From the NCBI GenBank assembly GCA_002794785.1, contig NBBA01000003.1, positions 62,001-126,000 on the forward strand: a stretch of DNA of 64,000 nucleotides, read 5' to 3'. The position numbers and the translations under genes were made by a program. Within the stretch, counting starts at the first letter, position 1. Each line of letters begins with the position of its first letter. The DNA is from Coniferiporia sulphurascens. Taxonomy: Eukaryota; Basidiomycota; Agaricomycetes; Hymenochaetales; Hymenochaetaceae. This document shows positions 33,883-45,442 of the stretch, piece by piece. The notes beneath the pieces were generated by a model, which worked only from the letters and a program-made list of their open reading frames with translations, searched no databases and was not told the origin of the DNA.

Positions 33883-36135
33883 TTGCCCCTCCCTACACAC
33901 ACCCCCCCCTTCGCCGGTCTCCCATCTATTTCTGCCCATGTCGCGTCGACCCTTCCGCCGCTTCCTCTCCGTCCACCACCCTCCGCCTCCAGTAGCATGC
34001 GCAGCAGCAATGCCGACTCCTGCGCCGACTCCTTCTGCAAGCGTCCCTCCCAGAGCATCACCAGCGCCGTGCACGCCTTCGCAGCCGACGTCCGCGACTC
34101 CCCGCGCTCCGTCATCGCCAGCCTTGTCCACCCGCGCAAGAGCGCAGATACCCTCGCACTCGTCAGCGCAAAGTCCAAGTCGTGCTCCAGCCTCCCTGCG
34201 ACCGCGTCGGCCGCGCCGCTCCTCACCCTCGTGCTCGCCGGCACCTCCTTTCTCGGCACTACCGTGTTAGATAGCGGCGACCAGCTCTATGTGATTGACA
34301 CCCTTGGCACGCGTACGATCGTCTGTCGGGAGGATCCCGTCCAGGGCGCGACACACGTCGGTGCCGTTGACTGGCCCGAACCCCGAGCGGATAAACCGAA
34401 CGGCGCCAAGTCGACGGCGACCGTCAGGATGGCACACGGCAGGCTGCAGCTCGTGGACGAGTTCGTCAGGCGGACGAAATTTTCTAGGTACGCTCTCCTC
34501 GATGTTCTCGGTGGTCTAACTCTTAACCTTCTCCCGGAAGTTCTCGCTATTTCAATATCCCCCACTTCCCGTACGCTCTTAAATGGAAGCGTTCCGGGTG
34601 CCTATATAAGGTGTGTCTGTTTCTTTTATCCCGGTTCCGTTCCGTCTAAATGTGGGCTGTGTCATTCATTCAAGCTCATGGTCTCGAAAAGCAAGTTGGT
34701 CGTGGCGACGCTCGAACCGGCCGAGCTACCTGCGTCTCCCCGGATAAAAGTGTTTGAATCGCTATTTGACCATGACGAGGCGAGCCCACAGCCCCGACAT
34801 CGCGGAGTCCCTATTTTTCTGCTGGACTACATAATAATGACGGCACTGCTTGTCGGGGCGGATAAAGATGAACGTTTGTTCGCCGGAACTTCTAGCGCCG
34901 CCGGTTCAGCAGCCCCGTTCCGTTCGGGGGCCCATTTTGTACAGCGGTGGCGGCTGGATGTCCACACTGAGCCCTTCTCGGACTCTTCATCTCGTGCGAC
35001 GAGCCCGGCCCCGTCTTTCATGGGTCCGTCAGGAAGGGCGATGAGCTCGTCTTGTTCTGAGTTCGGAGGCAGTGTATCGCGCAGCTCTAGTTTCATGCCC
35101 CCGCCCTCTCAGGCGACGTTCTCTGTACCCATGCACCCATTTGCGTCCGTTCGATATGAAATGGATGACGATGCGTCTCTGGTAGACGATCATGTGATCA
35201 ACCTTTCCTCGACGTTGAGCGAGCCGCCGTCTGGGAGAACCCCGTTCGACGGCGATGGCCATGCCAGGGGGCATACGCGCATGAGAAGTGCCTCGGACCC
35301 CCATGTGAACATCGAGGTGCCAAACCAGCCTGGCGCAAGTCCTCACTGGTTCTCTACGTCCTCTGCCACGTCGACTCCGCAACGATCTGCCTCTGCTTCT
35401 GCGACTGTCTCCAGTCGGCCCTTCCGCCCCCTTCCGCGTATACCCGTGCCCTCTGATATCCCCCCAGTGCCGAGCTTACCCCATAATTTTACGAGATCGT
35501 CAATGATGTCTGTGTCGAACGCGTATACGTCTGAACCTGCCTCGTCACTGTCAACGCCAACGACTGCCTCTGCGGCGTTACCGGAACAAGCGATTGCTGG
35601 TCCTTCGCATGTTTCCATCCCGACTTCCCTGTCTACTTCGAGGGAATCCCCCCAATCGCGCGAGATGGCGCTGAGACGGGCGACCTCGGAGTCGACGCTC
35701 GTCCCCCCGGAGAATGTAGCAGACAACGTATCGCGCCCATACAGCAGCGCGGACGACAATAACAACAACAGCAACAACAGCAACAACTCCCTACTCAAGT
35801 CGGTCCACCGGCGCTCACTCCATAAACGCAGTGTGCATGCGTCCCCGCCCGCACATGCATACCGCACGTTACCCGAGACGCCCCCGCTGCGTCTGCGCAA
35901 CTCTGCAGATTGGGGTGACTCCCCCGCCGCCGCCGCCGCCTTCCTCACCTCGCCCGCGTCATCGTCGTCGGCGTTCTCGCTTTCACACTCGCATCCACAT
36001 TCGCGTTCGCGTTCGCCGCCCCCGTCGATGTATGCGTACGCCCCGCATCATGTGCACTTGTCCCCGGAGGAGGACGAGTATGCGGGGTTTTGCCCGCCGC
36101 CGTCGTATGACTCGATAGACTTTTCGAGGTCTTGA
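33883..36135 (+). CDS. hypothetical protein with DUF6593/tubby-like N-terminal domain, ~711 aa
   Basis: Exons 33883-34487, 34541-34610 and 34675-36135 are separated by introns of 53 and 64 nt (GTACGC...GGAAG, GTGTGT...TCAAG) and keep one frame. Residues ~80-330 show the pattern of basidiomycete DUF6593-type proteins: LVLAGTSFLGTTVLDSGD, TVRMAHGRLQLVDEF, PHFPYALKWKRSG, LVVATLEPAELPASPRIKV and a terminal hydrophobic FLLDYIIMTALLVG. That fold resembles tubby-like barrels and may bind membranes, which is inference. The remaining ~370 residues are Ser/Pro-rich and disordered, with poly-Asn (DDNNNNSNNSNNS) and an Ala run near the end. No enzymatic motif. The family call is from memory of the pattern and is moderate. 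Confidence 0.72.
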   Translation: MPLPTHTPPFAGLPSISAHVASTLPPLPLRPPPSASSSMRSSNADSCADSFCKRPSQSITSAVHAFAADVRDSPRSVIASLVHPRKSADTLALVSAKSKSCSSLPATASAAPLLTLVLAGTSFLGTTVLDSGDQLYVIDTLGTRTIVCREDPVQGATHVGAVDWPEPRADKPNGAKSTATVRMAHGRLQLVDEFVRRTKFSRYALLDVLGGLTLNLLPEVLAISISPTSRTLLNGSVPGAYIRCVCFFYPGSVPSKCGLCHSFKLMVSKSKLVVATLEPAELPASPRIKVFESLFDHDEASPQPRHRGVPIFLLDYIIMTALLVGADKDERLFAGTSSAAGSAAPFRSGAHFVQRWRLDVHTEPFSDSSSRATSPAPSFMGPSGRAMSSSCSEFGGSVSRSSSFMPPPSQATFSVPMHPFASVRYEMDDDASLVDDHVINLSSTLSEPPSGRTPFDGDGHARGHTRMRSASDPHVNIEVPNQPGASPHWFSTSSATSTPQRSASASATVSSRPFRPLPRIPVPSDIPPVPSLPHNFTRSSMMSVSNAYTSEPASSLSTPTTASAALPEQAIAGPSHVSIPTSLSTSRESPQSREMALRRATSESTLVPPENVADNVSRPYSSADDNNNNSNNSNNSLLKSVHRRSLHKRSVHASPPAHAYRTLPETPPLRLRNSADWGDSPAAAAAFLTSPASSSSAFSLSHSHPHSRSRSPPPSMYAYAPHHVHLSPEEDEYAGFCPPPSYDSIDFSRS

Positions 36136-36873
36136 TACGATGCGATGTGATAATACGTATCTTGATTTTTTTCTTCTCTTGATCGTCGGTCTTGAGTCGT
36201 TAGTCGCTGCTTTCTGCGATTGCGAGCGTCTTACAGAACAGCCTGGGGTTGTTGAAATGTGGTACTCCTGCCCCGCTCTTGCTCACTGCCCACTGCCCGC
36301 CCCCGCTTCCCTTTTTTTTTTACGATTACAAAAGTTTAATAGTGTCTTTTTGTCGAGAATAAGTACTTTAGTTGGTTTTCTTGTTAGTTGTTCCTTTTCC
36401 CGATTTTCTTTTTCTTTTCGTATACATGGTTGTATACCCCCCTTTGCGCCTAAGCCGGGCCGTTGATACTACTGGTCCTCTGGCTTGGTGTCTATCTTAG
36501 TGTAATGTACTGCTTTGATTGCGGAACGTGGATAGTGGACGGTGGACGGTGAATGGTATGCGAACGATTGATATAGTATGTCAGGCTGTGTTCTGTTTTT
36601 GTGTTGAGGCAGCCTAGCCTCTGAGCGTTGTTTCAATTGCAAGTTGTCCCCCCTGTCACGGGTGGGCGGGAGCCTGAGAGAATTTAGCAGCGGTTGAATT
36701 TTGTAGTACTCGTGTGTATGCATTAGTCACGGTCGCGCTCAGGCTGGACACGGTGTTTTCTTTTAATTTCGATAGTTCGGGTTATATACTGTATGATGGT
36801 TTGGCTTTTTGGTTTTGTTTGATGCCCACCGTGCCAGTGACAGGTGAGTGTGAGGGTCAAGGCTGAGGACTAA
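36136..36873. other. intergenic 3' flank
   Basis: T-rich 3' UTR-like sequence follows the preceding stop, and no protein-like frame was found. The dispersed repeat begins at the right-hand end. Confidence 0.45.
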
Positions 36874-38653
36874 GGGTGACCACTGGCAGTGCCCTCGCGT
36901 ACTAAGGACTTTGTATTTCTGCAGTTTACTTCAAGTTCACCGTGCTGGTGACTATCAGTACTAGTATCAGTATCAATGCGTGTATGCATATCAAGAGACC
37001 CGGGCCGATCTTCAAGTTCTTTACTCGTGATAGGGGCTATCAAACCTCTGTTTAAGGCCTTGTTTAAGGCGTGTTTTAGGTCTTGTTTAAGTGGACAAAA
37101 CAGAGCCTAGAACAAGGTTTAACTTTGATACCCCCGGTTTGACTCGTTGTTTAGGGCTTTGTTTTGAGCCCTTGGGTAGTTCCTCGGCATGTCGGCAGAG
37201 CTGAATGTATAATATTACATAGCATCAGAAACCTCTAAAATGGGGTCGGACTTAAAAACATGCCAAGTTTAGTATGCGAAACCTTGTTTGAGTTGGGCTC
37301 AAACAAGGGCTTAAACAGCAAAACGAGAACTTTTCTCGTTTCGCTGTTTTGCTTGTTTTGCTGTTTTCGAGCTCAAACCGCGGCTTAAACCAAGCACTCA
37401 AACAAGGCCTTAAACAAGGCCTTAAACTGAGGTTTGATAGCCCCTATTCCATTGCAGAACAAGCTTGTTTTAGTTTACTTTATTTATTTAAACTTTATTC
37501 CCTGTTGATACGTGCATACTGTACCTTTAGTGTTGCACCAAGGGTCTCAGGATCGAAATTCGGAAACTGGAAATTCACGTCCGACTCGGTGTCAAAGTAG
37601 CAGTCTGGGCTCAGGCTTTCATGCATACATACTGCTAAAGGAAGAAAGAAAGAAAGATTGCTTTCGACTTGGAGCTGATAACTTCGTTTGCGACCCCCAG
37701 CCTGGGTACCCAAGAGAACTGGCAGTCACGGAAAGGTTTCGGTGATATCCGAGTCGGACGAAGGTTCCATTAGACTTGGACTTTGGCTTTCAACTGACTT
37801 GAAGCGGACACTGGCCTGACACTGAGGCAGGTGGTCAGGAGTCGGGAGTCGGGACTTGATTCTTGAAGCAGCCTTCTGCTTCTGGTGTATTGCAGGAGGC
37901 TTGTTTGAGGAATTGGGCTGCGGAGCGTAGTTCACTGGGGACGAAAAACATCTCCTTCTCGGTCTTTTTTTTTTACTTCCAGAAAAGGATAGGGGAGAGA
38001 AGGCGTTGTGGGTAATAAATTTGTTAGAGATGAAGATTTCCTATAGACGTCCTTTGCGCGATCCGCTGTACTTGCTTCAGGCTTGTCAGGAGGGATTTAA
38101 GTAACAGAGATTTTAGCCAAAATGGAGATATTATTCGGATAGAAATTTTCATAAGAAGTCGGGTGAAGGCGTTGAAGCCCGTGTGGTAACTAGGCTTGCA
38201 TTTTTCTTGATTTTGCTGAAAACGTCCAAACGGACTATGACACGACTTCATCGATACTGCAGCGGCCTGAGCACAAGGCAAAGTCACAAGCCAAGAGGAT
38301 GATGGCGAAGCCAGTGGATTTTGAACCTTGGATACCACGGTCGACTGAGACTAGAGAAGGCTATAGGCCAGATTGATTCCAGGCCCCAGAATATGAATGC
38401 GTACGAGGTATGTATGTGTGGTATGTGCCTGCGCAGGGGGCCCCTTTACTTCTTGAAGCTATTGAAGACTCGGATCGGCCTCGGATGACGGTTACACGTA
38501 CGCAGCCCGAGACTCGGATCGCCTGCCCTTGGGTTCTTTCTTGGCCTGAACGCAATCCGCGATGGAAGGAAAAGTGGGCCCACTCAAGTATCTGTCCGTT
38601 ATCGGTGTTGAAAGACAGAGGGAATACATGGAAAGGACGAGAGGCAGACCTTA
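36874..38653. repeat. dispersed repeat R, left copy (filled by MITE B)
   Basis: Matches ~46800-48271 in the same orientation with many small differences, estimated near 90 percent over alignable parts. Shared landmarks are CCCTCGC...TACTAA at the start, a GAAAGAAAGAAAG tract, ...GAAGGTTCCATTAGACTTGG, and GAGGCAGACCTTAT at the end. This copy lacks ~110 bp present in the other copy around 47410-47515 and contains the 412-bp MITE B. No intact coding frame is conserved between copies, so it is probably an unclassified non-coding or decayed transposon. Confidence 0.8.
37031..37446. mobile_element. MITE B: 412-bp TA-flanked inverted-repeat element
   Basis: Element 37033-37444 lies between TA dinucleotides at 37031-37032 and 37445-37446. 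Terminal inverted repeats of ~40 bp begin GGGGCTATCAAACCTC and end GAGGTTTGATAGCCCC. They continue with repeated TTTAAGGC units, and the interior contains further hairpins (around 37284-37305 and 37320-37345). There is no coding capacity. The paralogous repeat copy shows the empty site with a single TA near 46953, which confirms both the insertion and the TA duplication. Confidence 0.88.
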
Positions 38654-38891
38654 TTCCCGATACCTTTAGGTAGAGGGTCTTGTATAGTGATAGTTGGAAT
38701 CATCAAAAAACTGACTATGCACGGCTGAGTACATTGGGAGCCGAGAGTGGTAGACGCATTGAGGAGCCCTCGTCGACGAAAACGCTCAATGCGGCGCGGC
38801 CGAAAGCACAAATTGGTGTGTAGGGAAAAAAGTATTCAGCGGAGAGCGCATGTACATATGAATGACAATGGATGATCTATTTGCTTACTAG

Positions 38892-40274
38892 ATGTCGCGA
38901 GCACCGAGGTCCTCCCCGCCATCAACGCCGCCAAGCTCTGGGACGCGCACCCGCGCGAGTATGGGCCCGACGCGGAAATGCACACAGTGTCAGTTGAAGT
39001 TCTCTACGTGGAGGGCACGTCTGCGGTAGAAATCACACGCGACACTGGTGGCTCGGGTGCGTTTGTGTTTTACGACTCGGAGGTGCTGGCTGTTGTGCAC
39101 CGTTCGAAGTCGCGCGCGTCGGGTCTGGTCGCGACGAAGGTGTGGGCGTGGCAGGGCCGCCGCTGCACGGCGGGCGAGCGTGAGGAGAAGAAGGTGCTGG
39201 AGCTTGCGAAGAGGTATGGTACGGCGGTGGTTACGTGTGAGCAGTGTTGCGAGCCTCAGGAGCTTGTGCATGTTTTGGGAGGGTCGCTAGTCGTGCGTCA
39301 GGTAAGCCAACTGGGTTTAGAGGTGCGTAGACACTTGGCTGATAACTTTCCGGTTTCAGGGTAAGCGCTCGCTTTGGTCTGCGGAAAACACGACAATGCA
39401 TCGCGTGCGTTCATGGGCGGGTTTACTGCTCATAGACGAAGTCGACATGGTCAGAAAGCCCCCTTTTTTCCCCCCTGTTCGGTAATGTCTGTACTAACGT
39501 CGAATCTACGACAGAATATCAGGAACCTCTGCTCCGGTTTCAGCTACTGCATATCCGTACTCGATACACTCTGGGTGTGGTACGGCTGCGGCTCTGCGCT
39601 TGCCGAGCGCGGTGCCGCACTGCGGTACGCGCAAACACTTGTGTCGCCGTCGGCGAAGGATATCGTCGAAGTGGAAGAAGGACAGGAAGACGAGATGTTC
39701 TGGATGTTCTTGGGAGATGAGGGCTACGCGCGCGCGGACTATTGGAAGTGGCGCAAGGGCGAGAAGGGCGCGGATCCGCGCGTCTGGCGGGTGGATTGTG
39801 GGAAGAGTGGGTCGGAGGTGTGCTATACTTTTTTTTTGAGAAAGAGAGAGAAAAATTTCTGAGAGGGATTGGTTTGTTCAATTAGGTCAAGGAGCTCGAT
39901 GCGCCCCCTTCGGTCGCCGAGGTCAGGAGCGGCGTACTCGTCCTGCACCTCGCGTACGAGATATTCGTACTCGTCGGCCCGAACGCCCGCGAACAGCGCC
40001 GTGATATTAAGCTCGGGTTGACACTCGCGCAGGTCCGTCCAACCACACTCTGAGGGTTTTTCAAATACCAGTGCTCTAAAATTTATACAAACGAATGACT
40101 GAACAGGAGCTATCTTCGCACACCGCACGCTCGAAGCCCCTGCGCCCGCCTGTGCACGTCCTTCTGTTCCCCTCGCATATACCGCTCGACCTCCGCGCCG
40201 CCGTGCGCGGCCTTGACGACGAAGCCATCGTGAGGCTCTTTTTTCCAACGTTCAAAATTGTGATTCGTAACTAA
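38892..40274 (+). pseudogene. gelsolin/villin-repeat protein, probably 5'-truncated
   Basis: Five exons in one phase: ~38892-39301, 39360-39449, 39515-39817, 39886-40032 and 40107-40274. They encode one and a half to two gelsolin-type repeats: VTVEVLY-like beta start, AFVFYDSEVLAVVHRSK, WAWQGRRC, ELAKRYGTAVV, VRSWAGLLLIDEVDM, NLCSGFSYCISVLDTLWVW and ERGAALRYAQTL. Full fungal relatives carry an N-terminal actin-associated region (DUF4045) plus several repeats. Here the frame begins abruptly at an AG, ~240 bp after repeat copy R, with no upstream exon. The last exon ends after a possible GTGAGG donor, so the C-terminus may also be lost. Internal exons and splice sites are intact. It could still be expressed, or an N-terminal exon could lie further away. 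Confidence 0.7.
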
Positions 40275-41215
40275 TTCATTATGGATGCAAATAGCATGGG
40301 TCGGAAGTTCCGACCAGACGAACCTGCTCCCTCTGGACGCCGCGTGGGCTCGTGTTGGCTAGGAAGGGGTGCCCTTCACAGACGTATGGAGACTGCCCTC
40401 CCCCGGGTAGGCTGTCGTATGTAAATACACGCAAATTCTGCACACGGTATGAAACTGGAATTAGGACCTGGAGGACGGAAGTATGATGTGGCCCTTGGCC
40501 TTTATGCATGAACTCCCTGAACCTGTGATGACATTCTGACATTCGATATTTAGCTCGAGCAAAGAATTCTGTCCGCCTTGGTCTTTTTTTTTCCCGCTGT
40601 ATTCCGCTTTACCCTGCCGACCCGTCAGTGGTAAAGAGTTATGATTTCGTTTTTATGCGGATAACGATGCATGTATTATGCCCGACTTGATTTTGTTTCT
40701 TGTTTGTATGTATAATCAATACCAGTACTGAATTCGAGGGGTGTGGGCCGTGCGGCGAAGAGTTTCCCATTTACTTATACACAGACGACTTCTGCAATAT
40801 ACTCAGGGCTTGTTCAATGGAGGGAATGATTGACGGCCGTCGAGGAAGTTCAGGGGAGCCTGCAAGCCGTGACAGCCGGAGGGCAGCAATGCCGGCCGAA
40901 GTAGCTTATTATCCCGACTATAAACAAGCGACTGACGGAGAGTCCGAATGAACTTGAAGAAGACCGGGCATGTCAGGTTTACAAGCTGCCTGTTCTCCCC
41001 CGCGAGCTGTTTGGGAACTTCTCATTTGAAGAACGGACCCCCACCGGAACTCTTGCGAAGCGAAGGAAGACGTTTTTCTGGCTGCAGTGCATGGAACAAA
41101 GCAGAGCACTTCTATTCTTACTATTTAGCCGGACATATTTAATTTGTATACCGCGGTCCATACACGCCCTCTTCCTGGGCTTTAATTTCTACGTAAATGG
41201 GTTCGGCAGTGAGTA
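40275..41215. other. intergenic, no gene recognised
   Basis: Short frames only. It includes the 3' side of the minus-strand monooxygenase gene. No repeats were recognised. Confidence 0.45.
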
Positions 41216-43783
41216 TCATAATATGACAGCCTGGAAGACATCACTGGCACTCACGAAGCGCAACATGTTTAGAGAAGAACCTGCACTGATTGAAATTCCC
41301 TTTTCCGCGCCATGCGCGAGCAGTGAGCAACAAGTCTTAGAATCCCAACGCGGACTGGCGGACTTACCCATCGTGAAATACAGCCCTGGCACACCGCTGT
41401 GGCGGAAAACCGAGTTGATCTCGCCCTCGTCATTGAGCGACCACACGGGATTAAGTCTGTCCGCGATGTCGGCGCTGACGAGTGTCCGGACATGGTCCCT
41501 CGCGCTACCGTACCTGGTGCACAAATAAAGAACCAATCCGACGTTAGTATCGGTGTTCGCATAAAGTATCGGTCTCAAGAGCATAATGTACAATAAGAAA
41601 AAGCCGCACCCAGTGGCCAGGATGACGACGTCCGCGGGGAGCTCGCTCCCGTCCTCGAACGCGATGCCATTCTCGGTGAACCGTGAGATGGCACTATCAC
41701 TCTTCACCTTGATCTTCCCAGCGACAATCATCTGGCCAGCGCCCGTATCTGCGGAAATAGGGCGGATGAGAGCGGATCTACACAGTCAGAAGGCGGTGGC
41801 GGCGTACCGAAGTAGAACCCTCCACCACGGCGCACAACCAGCATATGCACGCCAGAGTTGTCTTCACCCATGTTCAACTTGAAGCCCCGTTTCTTTAGGC
41901 CGTCGAGAAGGTCCCTGTGCACATGCCTTACTTAGCTACGTAAAACGAAGTGACAGTACAAAAACGGACTTGTCCATTTCTGCAATTCTAGGCGCGAGTC
42001 TCTGGTGCAGGAGTTTGACCAAGAAATGGGGAAATGACGCGCCAACCCTATCGGAAATTTCAGGAGGGGGACTGCCCTCCCAATAGCTGCCTGTGGAACG
42101 TGTATAATTGAGAAAACGAGACGGCTGTATGAGTATATTTACCTTCATTAAGCATTTTGATGCCGTGTTTTACAGACATAATATAACTCGAGCCCCTCTG
42201 GACCATGGTGACATCTGCGATGTACAGTTAATTATATTTATTAATGAGCTGCAGGCCTTGAGCATGTCTACCTATGTTTCGCTTTCCATGATCTTGCGCA
42301 ACATCATGTCCTGTTTTTTTTGAACCGGAGCGATTAGGCACTGAAGCAACGCCGTGATCAACGACTACATACCAGACGTGCAGGCGCCTATTATGACAAC
42401 CTTTTTTCCCTCATGCTCTTTTGAGGTTTTATATTGCGTTGTATGGATGATTCTGCCCTTGAAATCCTTCTATCGAGTAGAAGAACAAAAAGGTATGCAC
42501 GTCGCTTGACACACGAGGCAGATTGAGGGGTGCACTCACTGTCCCGGAAAAAGTTGGTATCGTTGGAGGTCCACCAAATAAACCAGTTGCAAATATAACA
42601 TATCTAGGCCTGAGCACTCTCTTCTTGCCATCCGCTCGACTAATATGCACTTTCCAAGGGCCTTGTCCAGCGACATCCCCTCCTTCGATCTTCTCAACCG
42701 TCGTACTGGTCCAGACGTTTAGCTCTAATATTTGCGCATAAAACTCAAGCCAATCGGCGATCTGCATTCAGAATTTATTTAGAGTTGGATTCAATCACAA
42801 AGCGTTAGAAGTCATACCTTCGGAGCGGGCGTCCAGAGAGGCCAAGTAGGTGGGAAGCTGGATTGAGTATTAAAAACTTGGCTTAGCAGTAGATTCAGGG
42901 TAAGGAACACGCAAGGAACATACGGGAGGTAGGGCATATGCACAGCATCTTTCAATGGATTGTAATAAGTCAGGCGGGTCAGGCTCTGTGCAGGCTGGCA
43001 TGGGCACTTACAGATAGGATCATGTAAGGACAATGAATCGTATCTCTTGCGCCAGGAGTCGCCGACGCGTCCATTCCGCTCGACTAACAGTGTCGGCACA
43101 TTAAGATATTTCAGACGCGCCGCGGCTTCCAGCCCACAGTGACCAGCGCCAATGACAACTATAGCTGGCTCGGAATCGGCAAATTCCACTTCGCGCTTGC
43201 GCTCTTCGAGCCAATCGTCGCCGTGGTTGTTCGCGGTAGAACGTAACGCACCGATGCGTTCTGGAAAACCTTTAAGGTCCTCGAGATTAGTGTAGACAAC
43301 ATGCGCCTTCCATTCGCCAGACGAAGTTGGGACTAGACGAAACACGCCTGAGCCAATCCCAATGGACGTCTCAAACGAGAACATCCCCTGGATCCATGCA
43401 AGGTCTGGATACGGAGTCTGGAAGGATACCTGGCTTTTGTTCAGCGAGGCACCTGACACGGTCACGCGACCGGAGCCGAAGCCTGGTCCAGGCTCGGAGG
43501 TCGAAGAGTCTAAGACATCAGCAAGAAAACGCATAATTTTCACCGACCCATGGAACGTGCGGAACTCCCAAGTGAGAACTAGCATGTCACGCCAGAAGGC
43601 ATCGTCAAGCAGCAAAGCAACGGTCCCTGCGGCATTCCCAGCTTCTAGACAATGCGAGAACTCTGTAAACCATTGGGAGGCCACTGCTAGAGCATCTACA
43701 TCCTTCGGCAATTCAACACCCAGCCTAGTGAGAGTGGGGAGGACCAGCTCAGGCTGTTCCCCGCTAGAAATAGCAGACGACAT
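41216..43783 (-). CDS. flavin-containing monooxygenase with N-terminal NTF2-like domain, ~9 exons
   Basis: Start chosen at MSSAISSGEQ (43783); upstream Met at 43852 is also open. An NTF2/SnoaL-like domain (~20-170; FSHCLEAGNAAGTVALLLDDAFWRDML) is followed by the FAD Rossmann motif VVIGAGHCGLEAA and GRVGDSWRKRYDSLSLHDP. Next come a first middle region (IADWLEFYAQILELNVW), the NADPH motif VVIIGACTSGHDVA, and DVTMVQRGSSYIMS. The ATG/YGS motif ILATGYGSARDHV and GVPGLYFTMG complete the fold. Junctions that I could splice in frame include PYLP-FPPTW, APK-IADW, CTSG-HDVA, NI-DVTM, NEG-SYW, DK-DLLD, FYF-DTGAG and ATG-YGS. Such enzymes oxygenate small molecules with NADPH and O2; substrate unknown. 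The C-terminus after FTMG is more divergent than usual. Confidence 0.88.
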
Positions 43784-44304
43784 AGGGCTGATACGGGACC
43801 TGTGCGCAAAGTTGGACAATCTCGACGGGACTAACGAGTATATAAGTAGCACAGAACCCTAGCCTCGAGTCTGAGCGTCTTCTACATTCACATGTACTCA
43901 CGCGCGTTCTCGCATAATTGGACCAGATCCTTCCACCTGAAAGAGCTTCGAGAGTTCTAGTCCGATAGGCCGGGACCATATCCGCTCGGCCACCCCGCGT
44001 GTAGCGTACGTACGAGACAGATTTCAACATCGAAATTCAAATGGCCGGGACCGCCAGACCAGTCTTAGAATTTACGCTGAAGACGCTCAGCGACAGTAGA
44101 ACCCCACTTTTAGCGATCAGATACGTTTATCTTTTCAAGAAGTAATGCAGGTACGATATGCAAGCAAGTCGTCGAGGCACGCTGCAAATTGATTGAGGTC
44201 AGATGCCAGTAGCCCGTCCCGCATATACGGATCGGAGACCGATCCTTTTTACCGTGGTCACATTCAAGCAGTTCAAATCCTATTAGAGTGTAGACCCTTC
44301 AAGC
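43784..44304. other. promoter region of the monooxygenase gene and intergenic
   Basis: No gene supported. A GTTCAAATCC string at 44269 is discussed and rejected as a tRNA. Confidence 0.45.
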
Positions 44305-45030
44305 ATGTCCTTTCCGGGCCTTCCGGATCCCAATGGATTTAGTGAGCGATTCCCTGGCGCCTGGTGCCACGAGAAAAGGACAGAAAATGGGGGTGCTATT
44401 TATTCGGTAGAGGAAGCAGATGCTACTTTTTGGGTTGAACCAAAGCAAGCGTATGTGACAAAATATCAAGAGCGATTCATAGACGGAACAGTAAAAGAGA
44501 AAGCCACCTTGCCACCGTATTCCGCCATTGCAGTCGTTCGGCACTCTCCATCGGCAGGCAGACACCAGTAGCTGTGCATCTTCTCAAGGCCTACCATAGG
44601 AAACCTTGCCCAAAGGGTAGACGCGTCCGCCGGCCTGAAGATGACCAGACCAAGTTGAAGTTTCCTCGTCTAAAAACGTTTGCGTCGTGCAGTCATCGGG
44701 CCAATCTTCATTATCGCGTCGAACTGAGCCTCGGAGCCGTGGAATTCTGGGACTGGGGCAGGGCATGAGTTTCAGCATGTACACAAGCGAGCAATATGAG
44801 CAAATATACTATGTAAGTGGCATAGAATGGTGGCCCGCAGGCCCATGAGCCATGCACTCTTCGGAAAGAAGTCGGCCACAAGGAGATATTCCCACACGAT
44901 GAGGACTTCAACTGGAGCATGCAAGTCGACGATGACTTTCGTCTTGAAGAACTCGATGAGCGGATGGTCCAATGGGACATCTATGAGGGGAATGATGGCA
45001 CCAAGCTTGTAGTGCCTTCATGTCAGTAAG
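44305..45030 (+). CDS. possible small multi-exon gene, unknown function
   Basis: The frame 44305-44571 starts MSFPGLPDPNGFSERFPGAW and has protein-like composition. A later plus-strand segment reads TLRKEVGHKEIFPHDEDF and LEELDERMVQWDIYEGND up to TAA at 45028-45030. It can be linked to ASEPWNSGTGAGHEFQH by a GTACAC...CATAG intron (~44778-44833). The central link is unclear. The two ends may be exons of one protein or fragments of different genes. No family recognised. Confidence 0.35.
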
Positions 45031-45442
45031 ACTAGAACGACGTAAGGGGATGGGAGGGGATCACTCACTTCCTCGTGATTGCCCATACTATTAGCGAGGA
45101 ACGGCCATGCCAACCAGTCCTTTGATAGAAAGTATTGCTGCCTCGACGGCTTCTTCCCTTCGCGCTAACCGCTTCAGAAATAAAGCCTTGCCAAAGGCTC
45201 ATTGTTCGCGGCTCGGGTTAATCTAGTGTGAAAATACGGACGCACAGAAAAAGTAACCATGGATCTGTTTCATCCGAGTCCATCTCCAGAATTCCCGGTA
45301 TGTGTATGTTAACCGGTACGGGAGGCTGATACGGAACATGTGAAGTATTCGCTGGGCGGGAATTGCGAGTGAGGACGTAGAACGTGGACGAGGCCTGTCT
45401 GTTCTGTGCCCATGAATCTTTGAAGGTAACAAGTATCACAAG
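45031..45442. other. intergenic with a coding-like minus-strand segment
   Basis: A minus-strand frame over 45218-45454 contains SSTFYVLTRNSRPANTSHV and EMDSDETDPWLLFL. It looks protein-derived and lies just downstream of the CDC23-like relic, but its family is not recognised. Confidence 0.35.

Noticed and set aside
44260..44285. GTTCAAATCC string resembling a tRNA T-loop
   Set aside because: The flanking bases do not form the five-pair T stem, and no anticodon arm or acceptor stem can be placed upstream.
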